A stretch of 64,000 nucleotides of DNA, taken from positions 3,844,001 through 3,908,000 of the forward strand of contig NZ_CP014015.2 in assembly GCF_001559075.2 (NCBI RefSeq), read 5' to 3'. Below the pieces are notes generated by a model. It was not told the DNA's origin. It did no database searches and saw nothing but the letters and a program-made list of their open reading frames with translations. The stretch comes from Citrobacter amalonaticus. GTDB taxonomy: Bacteria > Pseudomonadota > Gammaproteobacteria > Enterobacterales > Enterobacteriaceae. Position numbers and translations under genes: made by a program. This document shows positions 9,501-18,929 of the stretch, in pieces. Every line of letters begins with the position of its first letter. The first letter of the stretch is position 1.

Positions 9501-10544
9501 CTCTTCCATCACTCGATCGTACTGGGCACGGCTGTAACGCGGATGCAGGGCGGAGAGCTTGATAGAGATTCCTGGACCTTCATAAATTCCGCGTCCGTTC
9601 GATGCTTTACCTATCGCATGGATCGCCTGCTGATAAGAGACCATATAAGCCTGCGCATCGGCCGCGGTTAGCGCAGCTTCACCCAGCATATCGTAGGAGT
9701 AGCGGAAGCCTTTTTCTTCCAGCTTACGGGCATTCGCCAGCGCTTCAGCAATGGTTTCCCCGGTGACGAACTGTTCGCCCATCAGACGCATCGCCATGTC
9801 GACGCCTTTACGGATCAGCGGTTCACCGCTCTTGCCGATAATGCGGTTCAGGGAGCGCGAAAGGCTGGCTTCGTTATGGGTGGAGACCAGACGGCCGGTG
9901 AACAGGAGACCCCAGGTCGCCGCGTTGACGAACAGCGACGGACTACGACCAATGTGCGACTGCCAGTTACCATTGCTGATTTTGTCGCGGATTAAGGCAT
10001 CGCGTGTGGCTTTATCCGGAATACGTAGCAGGGCTTCCGCCAGACACATCAACGCCACCCCTTCCTGCGAAGAGAGAGAGAACTCTTGCAGCAAGCCCTG
10101 CACCATTCCGGCACGGCCGCTGGCTGTTTTCTGATTACGCAGTTTATCCGCCAACTGGTAAGCCAGCTTGTGGGCCTGTTCGGCTACCGGCTGCGGCAAA
10201 CGCGCCTGTTCCATCAGCATCGAAACGGCGTCAGTTTCTGAGCGACGGTACGCGGCGGTAATGGCGGAACGCGAGACCGACTGTGGGAGGATCTGCTCGG
10301 CAAATTCCAGGAAAGGCTGATGGATCTCTTCCTGCGGTGCCGTGGACTCATCGCCTTCGTTGGCGGCTCCGGCTAATAGCGCAGGAAGTTCTGGCAGCGT
10401 GTCATCGTTTTCCAGTTTCTCCAGGTAATTAAAGATTGCCTGCTTAATCAACCAGTGCGGGGTGCGATCAATTCGCGTTGCCGCTGACTTAATACGCTCG
10501 CGCGTTGCGTCATCCAGTTTAACCCCCATCGTGGTGGTTCCCAT
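6582..10544 (-). CDS. putA: Trifunctional PutA: proline dehydrogenase, P5C dehydrogenase and put repressor
   Basis: 1320 residues, the full enterobacterial length. The first ~50 residues (MGVKLDDATRERIKSAATRI, HWLIKQAIFNYL) form the ribbon-helix-helix DNA-binding domain. The FAD-dependent proline dehydrogenase barrel follows (GIYEGPGISIKLSALHPRY; RLVKGAYWDSEIK; CLHGMGEPLYE). The C-terminal half is an aldehyde dehydrogenase (SPWNFPLAIF; ETGGMNAMIVD; catalytic Cys in DSAGQRCSALR; PFGGEGLSGTGPKAGG). It oxidises proline to glutamate at the membrane and, without proline, represses putA and putP from the shared intergenic region. Transcribed divergently from putP. Confidence 0.97.
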   Translation of the reverse strand: MGTTTMGVKLDDATRERIKSAATRIDRTPHWLIKQAIFNYLEKLENDDTLPELPALLAGAANEGDESTAPQEEIHQPFLEFAEQILPQSVSRSAITAAYRRSETDAVSMLMEQARLPQPVAEQAHKLAYQLADKLRNQKTASGRAGMVQGLLQEFSLSSQEGVALMCLAEALLRIPDKATRDALIRDKISNGNWQSHIGRSPSLFVNAATWGLLFTGRLVSTHNEASLSRSLNRIIGKSGEPLIRKGVDMAMRLMGEQFVTGETIAEALANARKLEEKGFRYSYDMLGEAALTAADAQAYMVSYQQAIHAIGKASNGRGIYEGPGISIKLSALHPRYSRAQYDRVMEELYPRLKSLTLLARQYDIGINIDAEEADRLEISLDLLEKLCFEPELAGWNGIGFVIQAYQKRCPFVIDYLIDLATRSRRRLMIRLVKGAYWDSEIKRAQMDGLEGYPVYTRKVYTDVSYLACAKKLLAVPNLIYPQFATHNAHTLAAIYQLAGQNYYPGQYEFQCLHGMGEPLYEQVTGKVADGKLNRPCRIYAPVGTHETLLAYLVRRLLENGANTSFVNRIADTTLPLDELVADPVEAVEKLAQQEGQTGLPHPKIPLPRDLYGKGRDNSAGLDLSNEHRLASLSSALLNSALQKWRALPMLDAPVAEGEMSPVINPAEPKDIVGYVREASEAEVEQALQSAVNNAPIWFATPPQERAAILHRAAVLMEGQMQQLIGILVREAGKSFANAIAEVREAVDFLHYYAGQVRDDFDNETHRPLGPVVCISPWNFPLAIFSGQIAAALAAGNSVLAKPAEQTPLIAAQGIAILLEAGVPPGVVQLLPGRGETVGAQLTADSRVRGVMFTGSTEVATLLQRNIATRLDAQGRPIPLIAETGGMNAMIVDSSALTEQVVVDVLSSAFDSAGQRCSALRILCLQDDIADHTLKMLRGAMAECRMGNPGRLTTDIGPVIDSEAKSNIEQHIQAMRAKGRPVFQAARENSEDVREWQSGTFVAPTLIELESVDELQKEVFGPVLHVVRYNRNNLDALIAQINASGYGLTLGVHTRIDETIAQVTGSAHVGNLYVNRNMVGAVVGVQPFGGEGLSGTGPKAGGPLYLYRLLANRPENALAITLARQDADYPVDAQLKAALIQPLEALSEWAADRPVLRQLCQQFGELAQAGTQRLLPGPTGERNTWTLLPRERVLCIADDEQDALVQLAAVTSVGSLILWPDDAFHRDLAKRLPAAVSDRIAFAKTDSLTTQPFDAVIFHGDSDQLRALCEAVAAREGAIVSVQGFARGESNILLERLYVERSLSVNTAAAGGNASLMTIG

Positions 10545-10941
10545 GCCATCTGCTCCTGTTGTTCGATAATGTACTGCGTGTGGTTATCGAGAAATATCTA
10601 CTATGTTGCAACTTTGTGCAACCACGTTAAATGTGACCTGTACGACAAGCTTAAAAATGAATGAAATGTTAATAAAAGAAAGATGTATGACGTTGGGAAA
10701 AATAATAACGCTATCTTTTTCTCTGCGGCAGTTAACACTTTTAAAAGGTGCAACCGGAAAAAGTGTGAGAGAGTGCAACCTGGCGGAAATTAGTATTCAT
10801 CGGCAGCAAAATTTGATGTAAATGGTGTGTTAAATCGATTGTGAATAACTCACGCTTCCGGCAGGATACGGTCGCCTGGGAAATACAACATGCTTTGCCA
10901 CGTTCCGGCAGGGCAATAAAACAGAAGAGTCTGGAGAGTTT
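10545..10941. promoter_or_regulatory. putA-putP control region with PutA half-sites
   Basis: The 397-base gap between the divergent put genes is AT-rich and holds repeated GTTGCA-type elements: GTTGCAAC at 10605-10612, GTGCAAC at 10616-10622, GGTGCAACC at 10747-10755 and TGCAACC at 10774-10780. GTTGCA is the known PutA operator core, and clusters of it near each promoter fit PutA autoregulation. No gene-like frame was found; a 64-72 codon frame in the middle has no support. Confidence 0.75.
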
Positions 10942-12450
<1,509 letters not shown>

Positions 12451-12473
12451 CGCCTCAATCCTCTGACTATCAG

Positions 12474-12496
12474 GCCCGCTTCGTGCGGGCTTTTTT
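12474..12496 (+). terminator. Rho-independent terminator after putP
   Basis: Stem GCCCGC/GCGGGC with loop TTCGT, followed by six T residues, 23 bases after the putP stop. Confidence 0.88.
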
Positions 12497-12552
12497 GTCT
12501 TTTTCAACGATCGCTTCCCTCCATAACCATTAACCCGCTAAGCGTTTACATT

Positions 12553-12614
12553 ATGACATCATTATCATTACATTCTGCTTGAGTTTTCTCTTTCCGTAAT
12601 GATAATCACTATCA
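12553..12614 (+). promoter_or_regulatory. Two Fur-box-like sites upstream of efeU
   Basis: ATGACATCATTATCATTAC (12553-12571) and the run around GTAATGATAATCACTATC (12596-12613) both match the 19-bp Fur consensus at most positions (GATAATGATAATCATTATC, either orientation). They sit 60-120 bases before efeU, where a Fur-controlled promoter is expected. Iron repression of efeUOB through Fur is established in E. coli. Confidence 0.75.
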
Positions 12615-12672
12615 CTGTAATTTACCTTTCTTTGCATCAGTTGACTAAGAATAACGTTTAAGGGTGTCTGGC

Positions 12673-13506
12673 ATGTTTGTTCCGTTTCTAATTATGTTGC
12701 GTGAAGGGCTGGAAGCCGCGCTGATAGTCAGCCTGATTGCCAGTTATCTGAAGCGTACCCAACGAGGCCGTTGGATTGGCGTGATGTGGATTGGCGTATT
12801 TCTGGCGGCGGCGCTGTGCCTGGGCCTTGGGATCTTCATCAACGAGACCACCGGTGAGTTTCCGCAAAAGGAACAGGAACTGTTCGAAGGTATCGTCGCG
12901 GTGATTGCTGTGGTGATCCTCACCTGGATGGTGTTCTGGATGCGTAAGGTTTCGCGCAACGTCAAAGTCCAACTGGAGCAGGCGGTCGACAGCGCATTAC
13001 AGCGCGGTAATCACCATGGCTGGGCATTGATCATGATGGTCTTTTTCGCCGTGGCGCGTGAAGGGCTGGAATCCGTCTTTTTCCTGCTGGCCGCCTTTCA
13101 ACAGGACGTCGGGGTCTGGCCGCCGGTTGGCGCCATGCTGGGTCTGGCGACGGCTGTCGTTCTCGGCTTCTTACTCTACTGGGGCGGCATCCGTCTGAAC
13201 CTGGGCGCTTTCTTTAAGTGGACCAGCCTGTTCATTTTGCTGGTAGCGGCCGGTCTTGCTGCAGGCGCGATTCGTGCTTTTCATGAAGCCGGATTGTGGA
13301 ACCACTTCCAGGACGTGGCGTTTGATATGAGCGCTATTCTTTCGACGCACTCGCTGTTTGGCACCCTGATGGAAGGTATTTTTGGCTACCAGGAAGCCCC
13401 GAGCGTCAGTGAGGTTGCGGTCTGGTTTATCTACCTGATACCGGCGCTGGTGGTGTTTGCATTGCCGCCGCGCACAGGCACAACCGCGTCCCGCACAGCG
13501 CCTTAA
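12673..13506 (+). CDS. efeU: Ferrous iron permease EfeU (OFeT family)
   Basis: 277 residues from the ATG at 12673, matching the E. coli protein start [17 protein letters not shown]; a GTG three codons upstream is possible. Two REGLE iron-binding motifs are visible, at residues 10-14 and near residue 130 ([11 protein letters not shown]), each in a membrane helix, as in yeast Ftr1. Seven membrane segments. It takes up iron with EfeO and EfeB, working best at low pH. The frame is intact, unlike MG1655, where efeU carries a frameshift. First gene of efeUOB. Confidence 0.95.
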   Translation: MFVPFLIMLREGLEAALIVSLIASYLKRTQRGRWIGVMWIGVFLAAALCLGLGIFINETTGEFPQKEQELFEGIVAVIAVVILTWMVFWMRKVSRNVKVQLEQAVDSALQRGNHHGWALIMMVFFAVAREGLESVFFLLAAFQQDVGVWPPVGAMLGLATAVVLGFLLYWGGIRLNLGAFFKWTSLFILLVAAGLAAGAIRAFHEAGLWNHFQDVAFDMSAILSTHSLFGTLMEGIFGYQEAPSVSEVAVWFIYLIPALVVFALPPRTGTTASRTAP

Positions 13507-13562
13507 CGCTTTGCGACGCAGACTCTTACATAGTTACAACATACTTATTTAAAGGGATGGTC

Positions 13563-14690
13563 ATGACGAATCACTTTCGCCGTAGTGCGCTGCAGCTTGG
13601 CATGGCTGCGCTGTTTGCTTCTGCTTTTACTGCCCATGCTGCGGATATTCCGCAGGTTAAGGTCACGGTAACCGATAAACAATGTGAGCCGATGAGCATT
13701 ACGGTTAATGCCGGCAAAACCCAGTTCATCATTCAAAACCACAGCCAGAAAGCGCTGGAATGGGAGATTCTGAAGGGCGTGATGGTGGTTGAAGAGCGCG
13801 AAAACATCGCGCCTGGGTTCAGTCAGAAGATGACGGCTAATCTGCAACCCGGCGAATATGACATGACCTGTGGCCTGCTGACTAACCCGAAAGGGAAGCT
13901 GATTGTTAAGGGCAGCGCGACGGCCGATGCCGCGCAGAGTGATGCTTTGCTCAGTCTGGGTGGCGCCATCACCGACTATAAAGCCTATGTGACCGAAGAG
14001 ACCGCGCAACTGGTGGCGGGAACCAAAGCCTTCACCGATGCCATTAAAGCGGGCGATCTGGAGAAAGCGAAGTCACTGTATGCGCCAACCCGTCAGCACT
14101 ACGAGCGTATCGAACCGATTGCTGAGCTGTTCTCCGATCTCGACGGCAGCATCGATGCCCGTGAAGACGACTACGAACAAAAAGCCGCCGACCCGAAATT
14201 TACCGGCTTCCACCGTCTGGAAAAAGCGCTGTTTGGCGATAACTCGACCAAAGGGATGGCGAAATACGCCGATCAGTTGAATACCGACGTTCTGGATCTG
14301 CAAAAACGCATCAGTGAACTGGCATTCCCACCGTCAAAAGTGGTTGGCGGCGCAGCAGGACTGATTGAAGAAGTGGCAGCCAGTAAAATTAGCGGCGAGG
14401 AAGATCGTTACAGCCACACCGATCTGTGGGATTTCCAGGCGAACGTGGACGGTGCGCAGAAGATTGTCGACCTGTTGCGTCCGCAACTGCAGAAATCCAA
14501 CGCAGCGTTGCTGGCGAAAGTGGATGCGAACTTCAAAAAAGTGGATGCCATCCTCGCGAAATATCGCACCAAAGACGGTTTTGAGACGTACGATAAACTG
14601 ACCGATGCGGATCGCAACGCGCTGAAAGGCCCGATTACGACGCTGGCGGAAGATCTCGCGCAATTACGCGGTGTACTGGGTCTGGACTAA
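13563..14690 (+). CDS. efeO: Periplasmic iron-uptake protein EfeO
   Basis: 375 residues from the ATG at 13563 (AAGGGATGG lies just before; an ATG two codons upstream overlaps that site). Signal peptide to about residue 26, ending AHA. Residues ~30-120 are a cupredoxin-like domain ([33 protein letters not shown]). The C-terminal M75/imelysin-type domain contains the HRLEKALF (HxxE) motif used for metal binding. It hands iron to EfeU. It lies 56 bases after efeU in the same operon. Confidence 0.95.
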   Translation: MTNHFRRSALQLGMAALFASAFTAHAADIPQVKVTVTDKQCEPMSITVNAGKTQFIIQNHSQKALEWEILKGVMVVEERENIAPGFSQKMTANLQPGEYDMTCGLLTNPKGKLIVKGSATADAAQSDALLSLGGAITDYKAYVTEETAQLVAGTKAFTDAIKAGDLEKAKSLYAPTRQHYERIEPIAELFSDLDGSIDAREDDYEQKAADPKFTGFHRLEKALFGDNSTKGMAKYADQLNTDVLDLQKRISELAFPPSKVVGGAAGLIEEVAASKISGEEDRYSHTDLWDFQANVDGAQKIVDLLRPQLQKSNAALLAKVDANFKKVDAILAKYRTKDGFETYDKLTDADRNALKGPITTLAEDLAQLRGVLGLD

Positions 14691-14695
14691 GCACC

Positions 14696-15979
14696 ATGCA
14701 GCATGATGATAAAAACGGCGTGAGCGAACCGTCACGCCGACGTTTGTTGAAAGGAATGGGCGCGCTCGGCGGCGCGCTGGCGCTGACTGGCGGTTGTCCG
14801 GTTGCCCATGCGCAAAAGCCGCAAAGCGCGCCGGGAACCTTGTCACCGGATGCCCGTAGCGAGACTCAACCTTTTTACGGTCCCCATCAGGCGGGGATTT
14901 TGACGCCGCAGCAGGCCTCAATGATGCTGGTGGCGTTTGATGTCCTGGCGTCCGATAAAGGTGAGCTCGAACGATTGTTTCGCCTGCTGACGACACGTAT
15001 TGCTTTCCTGACTACCGGCGGCCCGGCACCGGAAACGCCGAACCCGCGCTTGCCGCCAATGGACTCCGGGATCCTCGGCGCCTTCATCGCGCCGGATAAC
15101 CTGACCATGACGCTGTCGGTGGGGCATTCGCTGTTCGATACGCGCTTTGGGCTGCAGGCGCAGATGCCAAAGACGTTGCAGAAAATGACCCGTTTCCCGA
15201 ATGACTCTCTGGATGCCGCGCTGTGCCATGGCGATGTGTTGCTGCAGATTTGCGCCAACACCCAGGACACGGTGATCCATGCCCTGCGCGATATCATCAA
15301 GCATACGCCGGACTTGCTGAGCGTTCGCTGGAAGCGAGAAGGGTTTATATCCGACCATGCGGCGCGCAGTAAGGGTAAAGAGACCCCGGTCAATTTGCTT
15401 GGCTTTAAAGACGGCACGGCGAATCCGGACAGCAGCGATGCAAAGCTGATGCAGGATGTGGTGTGGGTGACGGCGGAGCAGGGGGAACCGGCGTGGGCCA
15501 TTGGCGGATCTTATCAGGCCGTGCGTCTGATTCAGTTTCGCGTCGAATTCTGGGATCGCACACCGCTCAAAGAGCAGCAAACCATTTTTGGCCGTGATAA
15601 GCACACCGGCGCGCCGTTGGGGATGCAGCACGAACATGATGTGCCGGATTACGCCAGCGACCCGGAGGGTAACGTCATTGCGCTGGACAGCCACATTCGT
15701 CTGGCGAATCCACGCACGGCGCAGACGCAGTCGGGCCTGATGATGCGCCGTGGCTACAGCTACTCTCTTGGCGTGACGCCATCGGGACAGCTTGATATGG
15801 GATTGCTGTTTGTCTGCTATCAACACGACCTGGAAAAAGGGTTTCTGACCGTGCAGAAGCGGCTAAATGGCGAGGCGCTGGAAGAGTACGTCAAGCCGAT
15901 TGGCGGCGGCTATTTCTTCGCGCTACCGGGAATCAAGCAGGCCGATCGCTATCTGGGCCAGTCTCTGCTTGAAGCATGA
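14696..15979 (+). CDS. efeB: DyP-type heme peroxidase EfeB (Tat-exported)
   Basis: 427 residues. The N-terminus has a twin-arginine signal (SRRRLLKG at residues 13-20, then a hydrophobic stretch ending AHA), so the folded protein is exported with heme. The dye-decolorising peroxidase signature GxxDG is at residues 236-240 (GFKDG), followed by NPDSS. The later [16 protein letters not shown] and RGYSYSLG segments are also typical. It is thought to oxidise ferrous iron for EfeO/EfeU transport. The gene starts five bases after the efeO stop, so translation is probably coupled. Confidence 0.95.
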   Translation: MQHDDKNGVSEPSRRRLLKGMGALGGALALTGGCPVAHAQKPQSAPGTLSPDARSETQPFYGPHQAGILTPQQASMMLVAFDVLASDKGELERLFRLLTTRIAFLTTGGPAPETPNPRLPPMDSGILGAFIAPDNLTMTLSVGHSLFDTRFGLQAQMPKTLQKMTRFPNDSLDAALCHGDVLLQICANTQDTVIHALRDIIKHTPDLLSVRWKREGFISDHAARSKGKETPVNLLGFKDGTANPDSSDAKLMQDVVWVTAEQGEPAWAIGGSYQAVRLIQFRVEFWDRTPLKEQQTIFGRDKHTGAPLGMQHEHDVPDYASDPEGNVIALDSHIRLANPRTAQTQSGLMMRRGYSYSLGVTPSGQLDMGLLFVCYQHDLEKGFLTVQKRLNGEALEEYVKPIGGGYFFALPGIKQADRYLGQSLLEA

Positions 15980-16498
15980 CAATAATACCCCGTCTGCGGG
16001 CGGGGTATGCTGCACCTCACGCTACTGAAAATATTCTTTTTTTGTATGATCCGTTTTTTGAAATAATTTTGTAATATCTCCGTAAGAGACTGTTGCCAAC
16101 AGAAAATGAGAGCTTAGTTAACGTCAGGTAAAAATATTGTTGCGTTATTGCTAAGTTCTGATGTAATTATACGTAATAGCGGTAGTTCCCGGCAGTGATG
16201 ATTATTCACTATGGAGATCGCGAATGGTAAAGTCCTCTCGTGGACACGTTTCTGACAGTTTTTGCAGCCCATTACGCGGAAGTCTCTCCTCCGGTAGCCA
16301 CCTCGTCACCGCTAAATTTCGCTCACTTTCCCCTCTTATTCGTGTTACTGACGCCATATTCGGTGCGCGTAGCCGTGTGTGGCGTCTATTCGAAAGGCAA
16401 GCAATGGCTTACAAGGAAGCCAACCCGCAGATGTTCGTGCGCATAATCGCGCTGCCAACGGCGCGTGTGATGAATACCAACAACTCAAGGTGCTATCC
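15980..16498 (+). other. Long efeB-phoH intergenic region / phoH leader
   Basis: 519 bases. After the efeB hairpin comes an AT-rich part (16010-16200) with a perfect 13-base palindrome CTGTTGCCAACAG at 16090-16102. From 16224 a frame of 98 codons opens with GGAG eight bases before its ATG; it runs into phoH out of frame and stops at 16520. Another ATG frame starts at 16240 with MDTFLT. None resembles a known protein to me. The DNA may be a long phoH leader with a translated upstream frame. I did not find a convincing Pho box. Confidence 0.45.
15985..16008 (+). terminator. Hairpin after efeB (weak terminator candidate)
   Basis: A perfect 8-bp stem ATACCCCG/CGGGGTAT with an 8-base loop lies just after the efeB stop. 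No T run follows, so it may be a processing or stability hairpin rather than an intrinsic terminator. Confidence 0.45.
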
Positions 16499-17287
16499 AT
16501 GGGAAGACAAAAAGCAGTGATCAAAGCTCGTCGTGAAGCAAAACGTGTGCTGAGACGGGACTCACGCAGTCATAAACAGCGTGAAGAAGAATCGGTCACC
16601 TCGCTTGTGCAGATGAGTGGCGTAGAAGCGATTGGCATGGCGCGCGACAGTCGCGACACCACGCCAGTCATGGCGCGCAATGAGGCTCAATCGCACTACC
16701 TGAATGCTATCGAGAGTAAACAACTGATTTTCGCTACGGGCGAAGCCGGGTGTGGTAAAACCTGGATCAGTGCGGCAAAAGCAGCAGAGGCCCTGATACA
16801 TAAAGATGTAGACAGGATCATTGTCACCCGTCCAGTTCTGCAGGCTGATGAAGATCTCGGCTTCTTACCTGGAGATGTATCGGAGAAGTTCGCTCCCTAT
16901 TTCCGGCCGGTTTATGACGTGCTGGTTAAACGACTCGGGGCATCCTTTATGCAATATTGCCTGCGACCTGAAATCGGTAAGGTGGAAATCGCGCCGTTCG
17001 CCTATATGCGCGGACGTACATTTGAAAATGCAGTGGTCATTCTTGACGAGGCTCAGAACGTCACTGCTGCGCAAATGAAGATGTTCTTAACGCGCCTCGG
17101 GGAGAATGTGACGGTTATCGTAAACGGGGACATTACCCAGTGCGATTTACCCTCCCATGTTCAGTCAGGGCTAAGTGACGCGCTGGCCCGCTTTACAGAA
17201 GATGAGATGATCGGGATTGTTCGCTTCAACAAAGATGATTGCGTTCGCTCGGCGCTCTGCCAGCGAACGCTGAATGCGTACAGTTAA
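16499..17287 (+). CDS. phoH: PhoH, phosphate-starvation-inducible ATPase
   Basis: 262 residues from the ATG at 16499, where the conserved protein begins (MGRQKAVIKARREAKRVL) and an AAGG site lies eight bases upstream; the frame is open to a GTG at 16379, and longer forms have been annotated elsewhere. Walker A is GEAGCGKT (residues 81-88) and Walker B is VVILDEAQN. These define the PhoH P-loop family, related to superfamily 1 helicases; the cellular role is still poorly known, with RNA-linked functions proposed for relatives. The C-terminus keeps the VNGDITQCDLP sensor segment. A strong terminator follows. Confidence 0.94.
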   Translation: MGRQKAVIKARREAKRVLRRDSRSHKQREEESVTSLVQMSGVEAIGMARDSRDTTPVMARNEAQSHYLNAIESKQLIFATGEAGCGKTWISAAKAAEALIHKDVDRIIVTRPVLQADEDLGFLPGDVSEKFAPYFRPVYDVLVKRLGASFMQYCLRPEIGKVEIAPFAYMRGRTFENAVVILDEAQNVTAAQMKMFLTRLGENVTVIVNGDITQCDLPSHVQSGLSDALARFTEDEMIGIVRFNKDDCVRSALCQRTLNAYS

Positions 17288-17308
17288 GTTAGCAATCTTT
17301 GCGCTCAG

Positions 17309-17336
17309 AGCCCGGGATGACCGGGCTTTGTTTTTT
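17309..17336 (+). terminator. Rho-independent terminator after phoH
   Basis: Stem AGCCCGG/CCGGGCT with loop GATGA, followed by a T-rich run (ten bases with one G). Confidence 0.9.
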
Positions 17337-17341
17337 GGGGG

Positions 17342-17426
17342 CATCCCCCGGCGTGTGCCATATGCGAAAAAAAAGCCCGTACTTTCGTACGAGCTCTTTC
17401 TCAAATATGGCGGTGAGGGGGGGATT
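17342..17426 (-). repeat. Distal copy of an 85-bp direct repeat carrying the tRNA-Ser 3' end and terminator
   Basis: These 85 bases are identical to 17517-17601, at an offset of exactly 175 bases. Read on the minus strand, the copy starts with the last 19 nucleotides of the tRNA-Ser gene including CCA, then the spacer and the same terminator hairpin, and ends at a C-rich run. The other 69 nucleotides of the tRNA are absent, so this is not a tRNA gene. The arrangement recalls the tandem 178-bp repeats behind E. coli tyrT, each of which carries a tRNA-Tyr 3' end. Confidence 0.9.
17367..17394 (-). terminator. Second (duplicated) tRNA-Ser terminator
   Basis: Minus strand: stem GCTCGTAC/GTACGGGC (one G-T pair), loop GAAA, then eight T residues. 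Identical to the hairpin at 17542-17569, within the repeated block. Confidence 0.8.
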
Positions 17427-17439
17427 GACTCGCTTCGCT

Positions 17440-17515
17440 CGCCCTGCGGGCGTTATGGCCTGCGGCCATTCCGTCCAACGGGCTGCGCCCGTTGTCGAAC
17501 CCCGGTCGGGGATTC
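17440..17515. repeat. Cluster of four consecutive hairpins between the repeat copies
   Basis: Four perfect or near-perfect palindromes follow one another: CGCCC-TGC-GGGCG (17440-17452), ATGGCC-TGC-GGCCAT (17455-17469), AACGGGC-TGC-GCCCGTT (17477-17493) and GAACCCC-GGTC-GGGGATTC (17497-17515, with a small bulge). The first three share the same TGC loop. They fill nearly all of the 90 bases separating the two 85-bp copies. The last carries GGGTTCGA on the minus strand, like a tRNA T-arm. Confidence 0.8.
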
Positions 17516-17516
17516 T

Positions 17517-17601
17517 CATCCCCCGGCGTGTGCCATATGCGAAAAAAAAGCCCGTACTTTCGTACGAGCTCTTTCTCAAATATGGCGGTGAGGGGGGGAT
17601 T
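17517..17601 (-). repeat. Proximal copy of the 85-bp direct repeat (overlaps tRNA-Ser 3' end)
   Basis: Identical to 17342-17426. Its right 19 bases (17583-17601) are the true 3' end of the tRNA-Ser gene; the rest is the trailer with the terminator. Confidence 0.9.
17542..17569 (-). terminator. Rho-independent terminator of the tRNA-Ser gene
   Basis: Minus strand: 8-bp stem GCTCGTAC/GTACGGGC with GAAA loop and eight T residues, 14 bases after the tRNA CCA end. Confidence 0.88.
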
Positions 17602-17670
17602 CGAACCCCCGATACGTTGCCGTATACACACTTTCCAGGCGTGCTCCTTCAGCCACTCGGACACCTCACC
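17583..17670 (-). tRNA. serX: tRNA-Ser, anticodon GGA
   Basis: 88 nucleotides on the minus strand including an encoded CCA. It begins GGTGAGGTGTCCGAGTGGC, giving the acceptor stem GGTGAGG paired with CCTCACC. The anticodon loop contains TGGAAAG (anticodon GGA, reading UCC/UCU). A long variable arm, as expected for a class II serine tRNA, and the T-loop GGTTCGAATCC are visible. Position upstream of ghrA matches serX (also called serW/serX type) of E. coli. Its last 19 nucleotides are duplicated 175 bases downstream. Confidence 0.95.
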
Positions 17671-17904
17671 ATATTGTTGTTCCTCAACAACTGGAACGGG
17701 CGCTAATTTAGGGAAATACGCCGCCTGCGTCAATCAACTTTTCCAAAAAATCGTGCGTTTACACAAACTTCAGGCAACCTGTCGGTTAATTAGGCGGAAA
17801 CTGCTTTTTTTGCCAGCGCCAGCGAATTTGCTATGCTGATGATCCCTTTGAAAACGATGATAATAAGTGCGAAAAATTGCGCACAACAACCCGCAGGAGT
17901 CAAT

Positions 17905-18843
17905 ATGGATATCATTTTCTATCACCCTACGTTTGATACCCCCTGGTGGATCGCTGCCCTGGAAAAAGCAATCCCTGGTGCCAGAGTCCGGGAGTGGAAG
18001 CAGGGCGATAACGATCCGGCAGATTATGCGCTGGTCTGGCACCCACCGGTAGAAATGTTGGAAGGGCGTAAACTTAAGGCGGTGTTCGCTCTGGGCGCCG
18101 GGGTGGATTCGATCCTGAGCAAACTGAAAGCCCATCCCACGATGCTGGATCCCGCCATTCCTCTCTTTCGTCTCGAAGATACCGGTATGGGCTTGCAGAT
18201 GCAGGAATACGCGGTCAGTCAGGTATTGCACTGGTTCCGTCGTTTTGATGATTACCAGGCGCTGAAAAATGAGCGCCAATGGCAACCGCTGCCGGAATAT
18301 ACGCGCGAGGCGTTTACCGTGGGGATTATGGGCGCTGGCGTGCTGGGAGCGAAAGTGGCAGAAAGCTTACAGGCCTGGGGGTTCCCGCTGCGCTGCTGGA
18401 GTCGCAGTCGTAAAACCTGGCCGGGAGTTGAGAGTTTTGCCGGTACCGAAGAACTGGGCGCATTCCTCAGCCAGACTCGCGTGCTGATAAATCTGCTACC
18501 CAATACGGCGGAAACGGTCGGCATCATCAATGGCAAACTGCTTGACCAATTGCAGGATGGTGCTTATCTGCTGAATCTCGCGCGTGGCGTACACGTTAAT
18601 GAAGATGATCTGCTCGCCGCACTGAACAGTAATAAACTCAAAGGGGCGATGCTGGATGTCTTCAGCCGTGAACCGCTGCCCGCGGATAGTCCGCTGTGGA
18701 AACATCCGCGCGTGGCGATGACGCCGCATATTGCGGCAGTCACGCGTCCCGCTGAAGCCGTCGCCTATATTTCCCGCACGATTTCACATCTGGAAAACGG
18801 CGAAGCGGTGACCGGGCAGGTCGACCGCCAGCGCGGTTATTAA
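17905..18843 (+). CDS. ghrA: Glyoxylate/hydroxypyruvate reductase A
   Basis: 312 residues from the ATG at 17905, which has CAGGAG upstream and matches the E. coli start [11 protein letters not shown]; the frame is open 24 codons further upstream. D-2-hydroxyacid dehydrogenase fold: nucleotide-binding [15 protein letters not shown] near residue 140, catalytic arginine in NLARGVHV, and the histidine in PHIAAV. It reduces glyoxylate and hydroxypyruvate with NADPH in the cytosol. It is transcribed away from the tRNA-Ser gene and followed by ycdX-ycdY. Confidence 0.95.
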   Translation: MDIIFYHPTFDTPWWIAALEKAIPGARVREWKQGDNDPADYALVWHPPVEMLEGRKLKAVFALGAGVDSILSKLKAHPTMLDPAIPLFRLEDTGMGLQMQEYAVSQVLHWFRRFDDYQALKNERQWQPLPEYTREAFTVGIMGAGVLGAKVAESLQAWGFPLRCWSRSRKTWPGVESFAGTEELGAFLSQTRVLINLLPNTAETVGIINGKLLDQLQDGAYLLNLARGVHVNEDDLLAALNSNKLKGAMLDVFSREPLPADSPLWKHPRVAMTPHIAAVTRPAEAVAYISRTISHLENGEAVTGQVDRQRGY

Positions 18844-18929
18844 GGTATACCCGGCAGATGCCGGGTTTCGACTAATAAACGCAGGCGATTCCTGCTATCC
18901 TTGTCGAAAAATGACCACAGGAGAGAGAC

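Noticed and set aside
7386..9671. Long plus-strand frames opposite putA
   Set aside because: They are antisense to a certain 1320-residue gene and have no homology or ribosome sites; GC-rich codon use opens the opposite frames.
17342..17426. A second tRNA-Ser gene
   Set aside because: Only the last 19 nt of the tRNA are present; acceptor 5' side, D arm and anticodon are missing.
17342..17601. CRISPR array
   Set aside because: Only two 85-bp copies, one of them part of a tRNA gene, with palindromes between and no cas gene.
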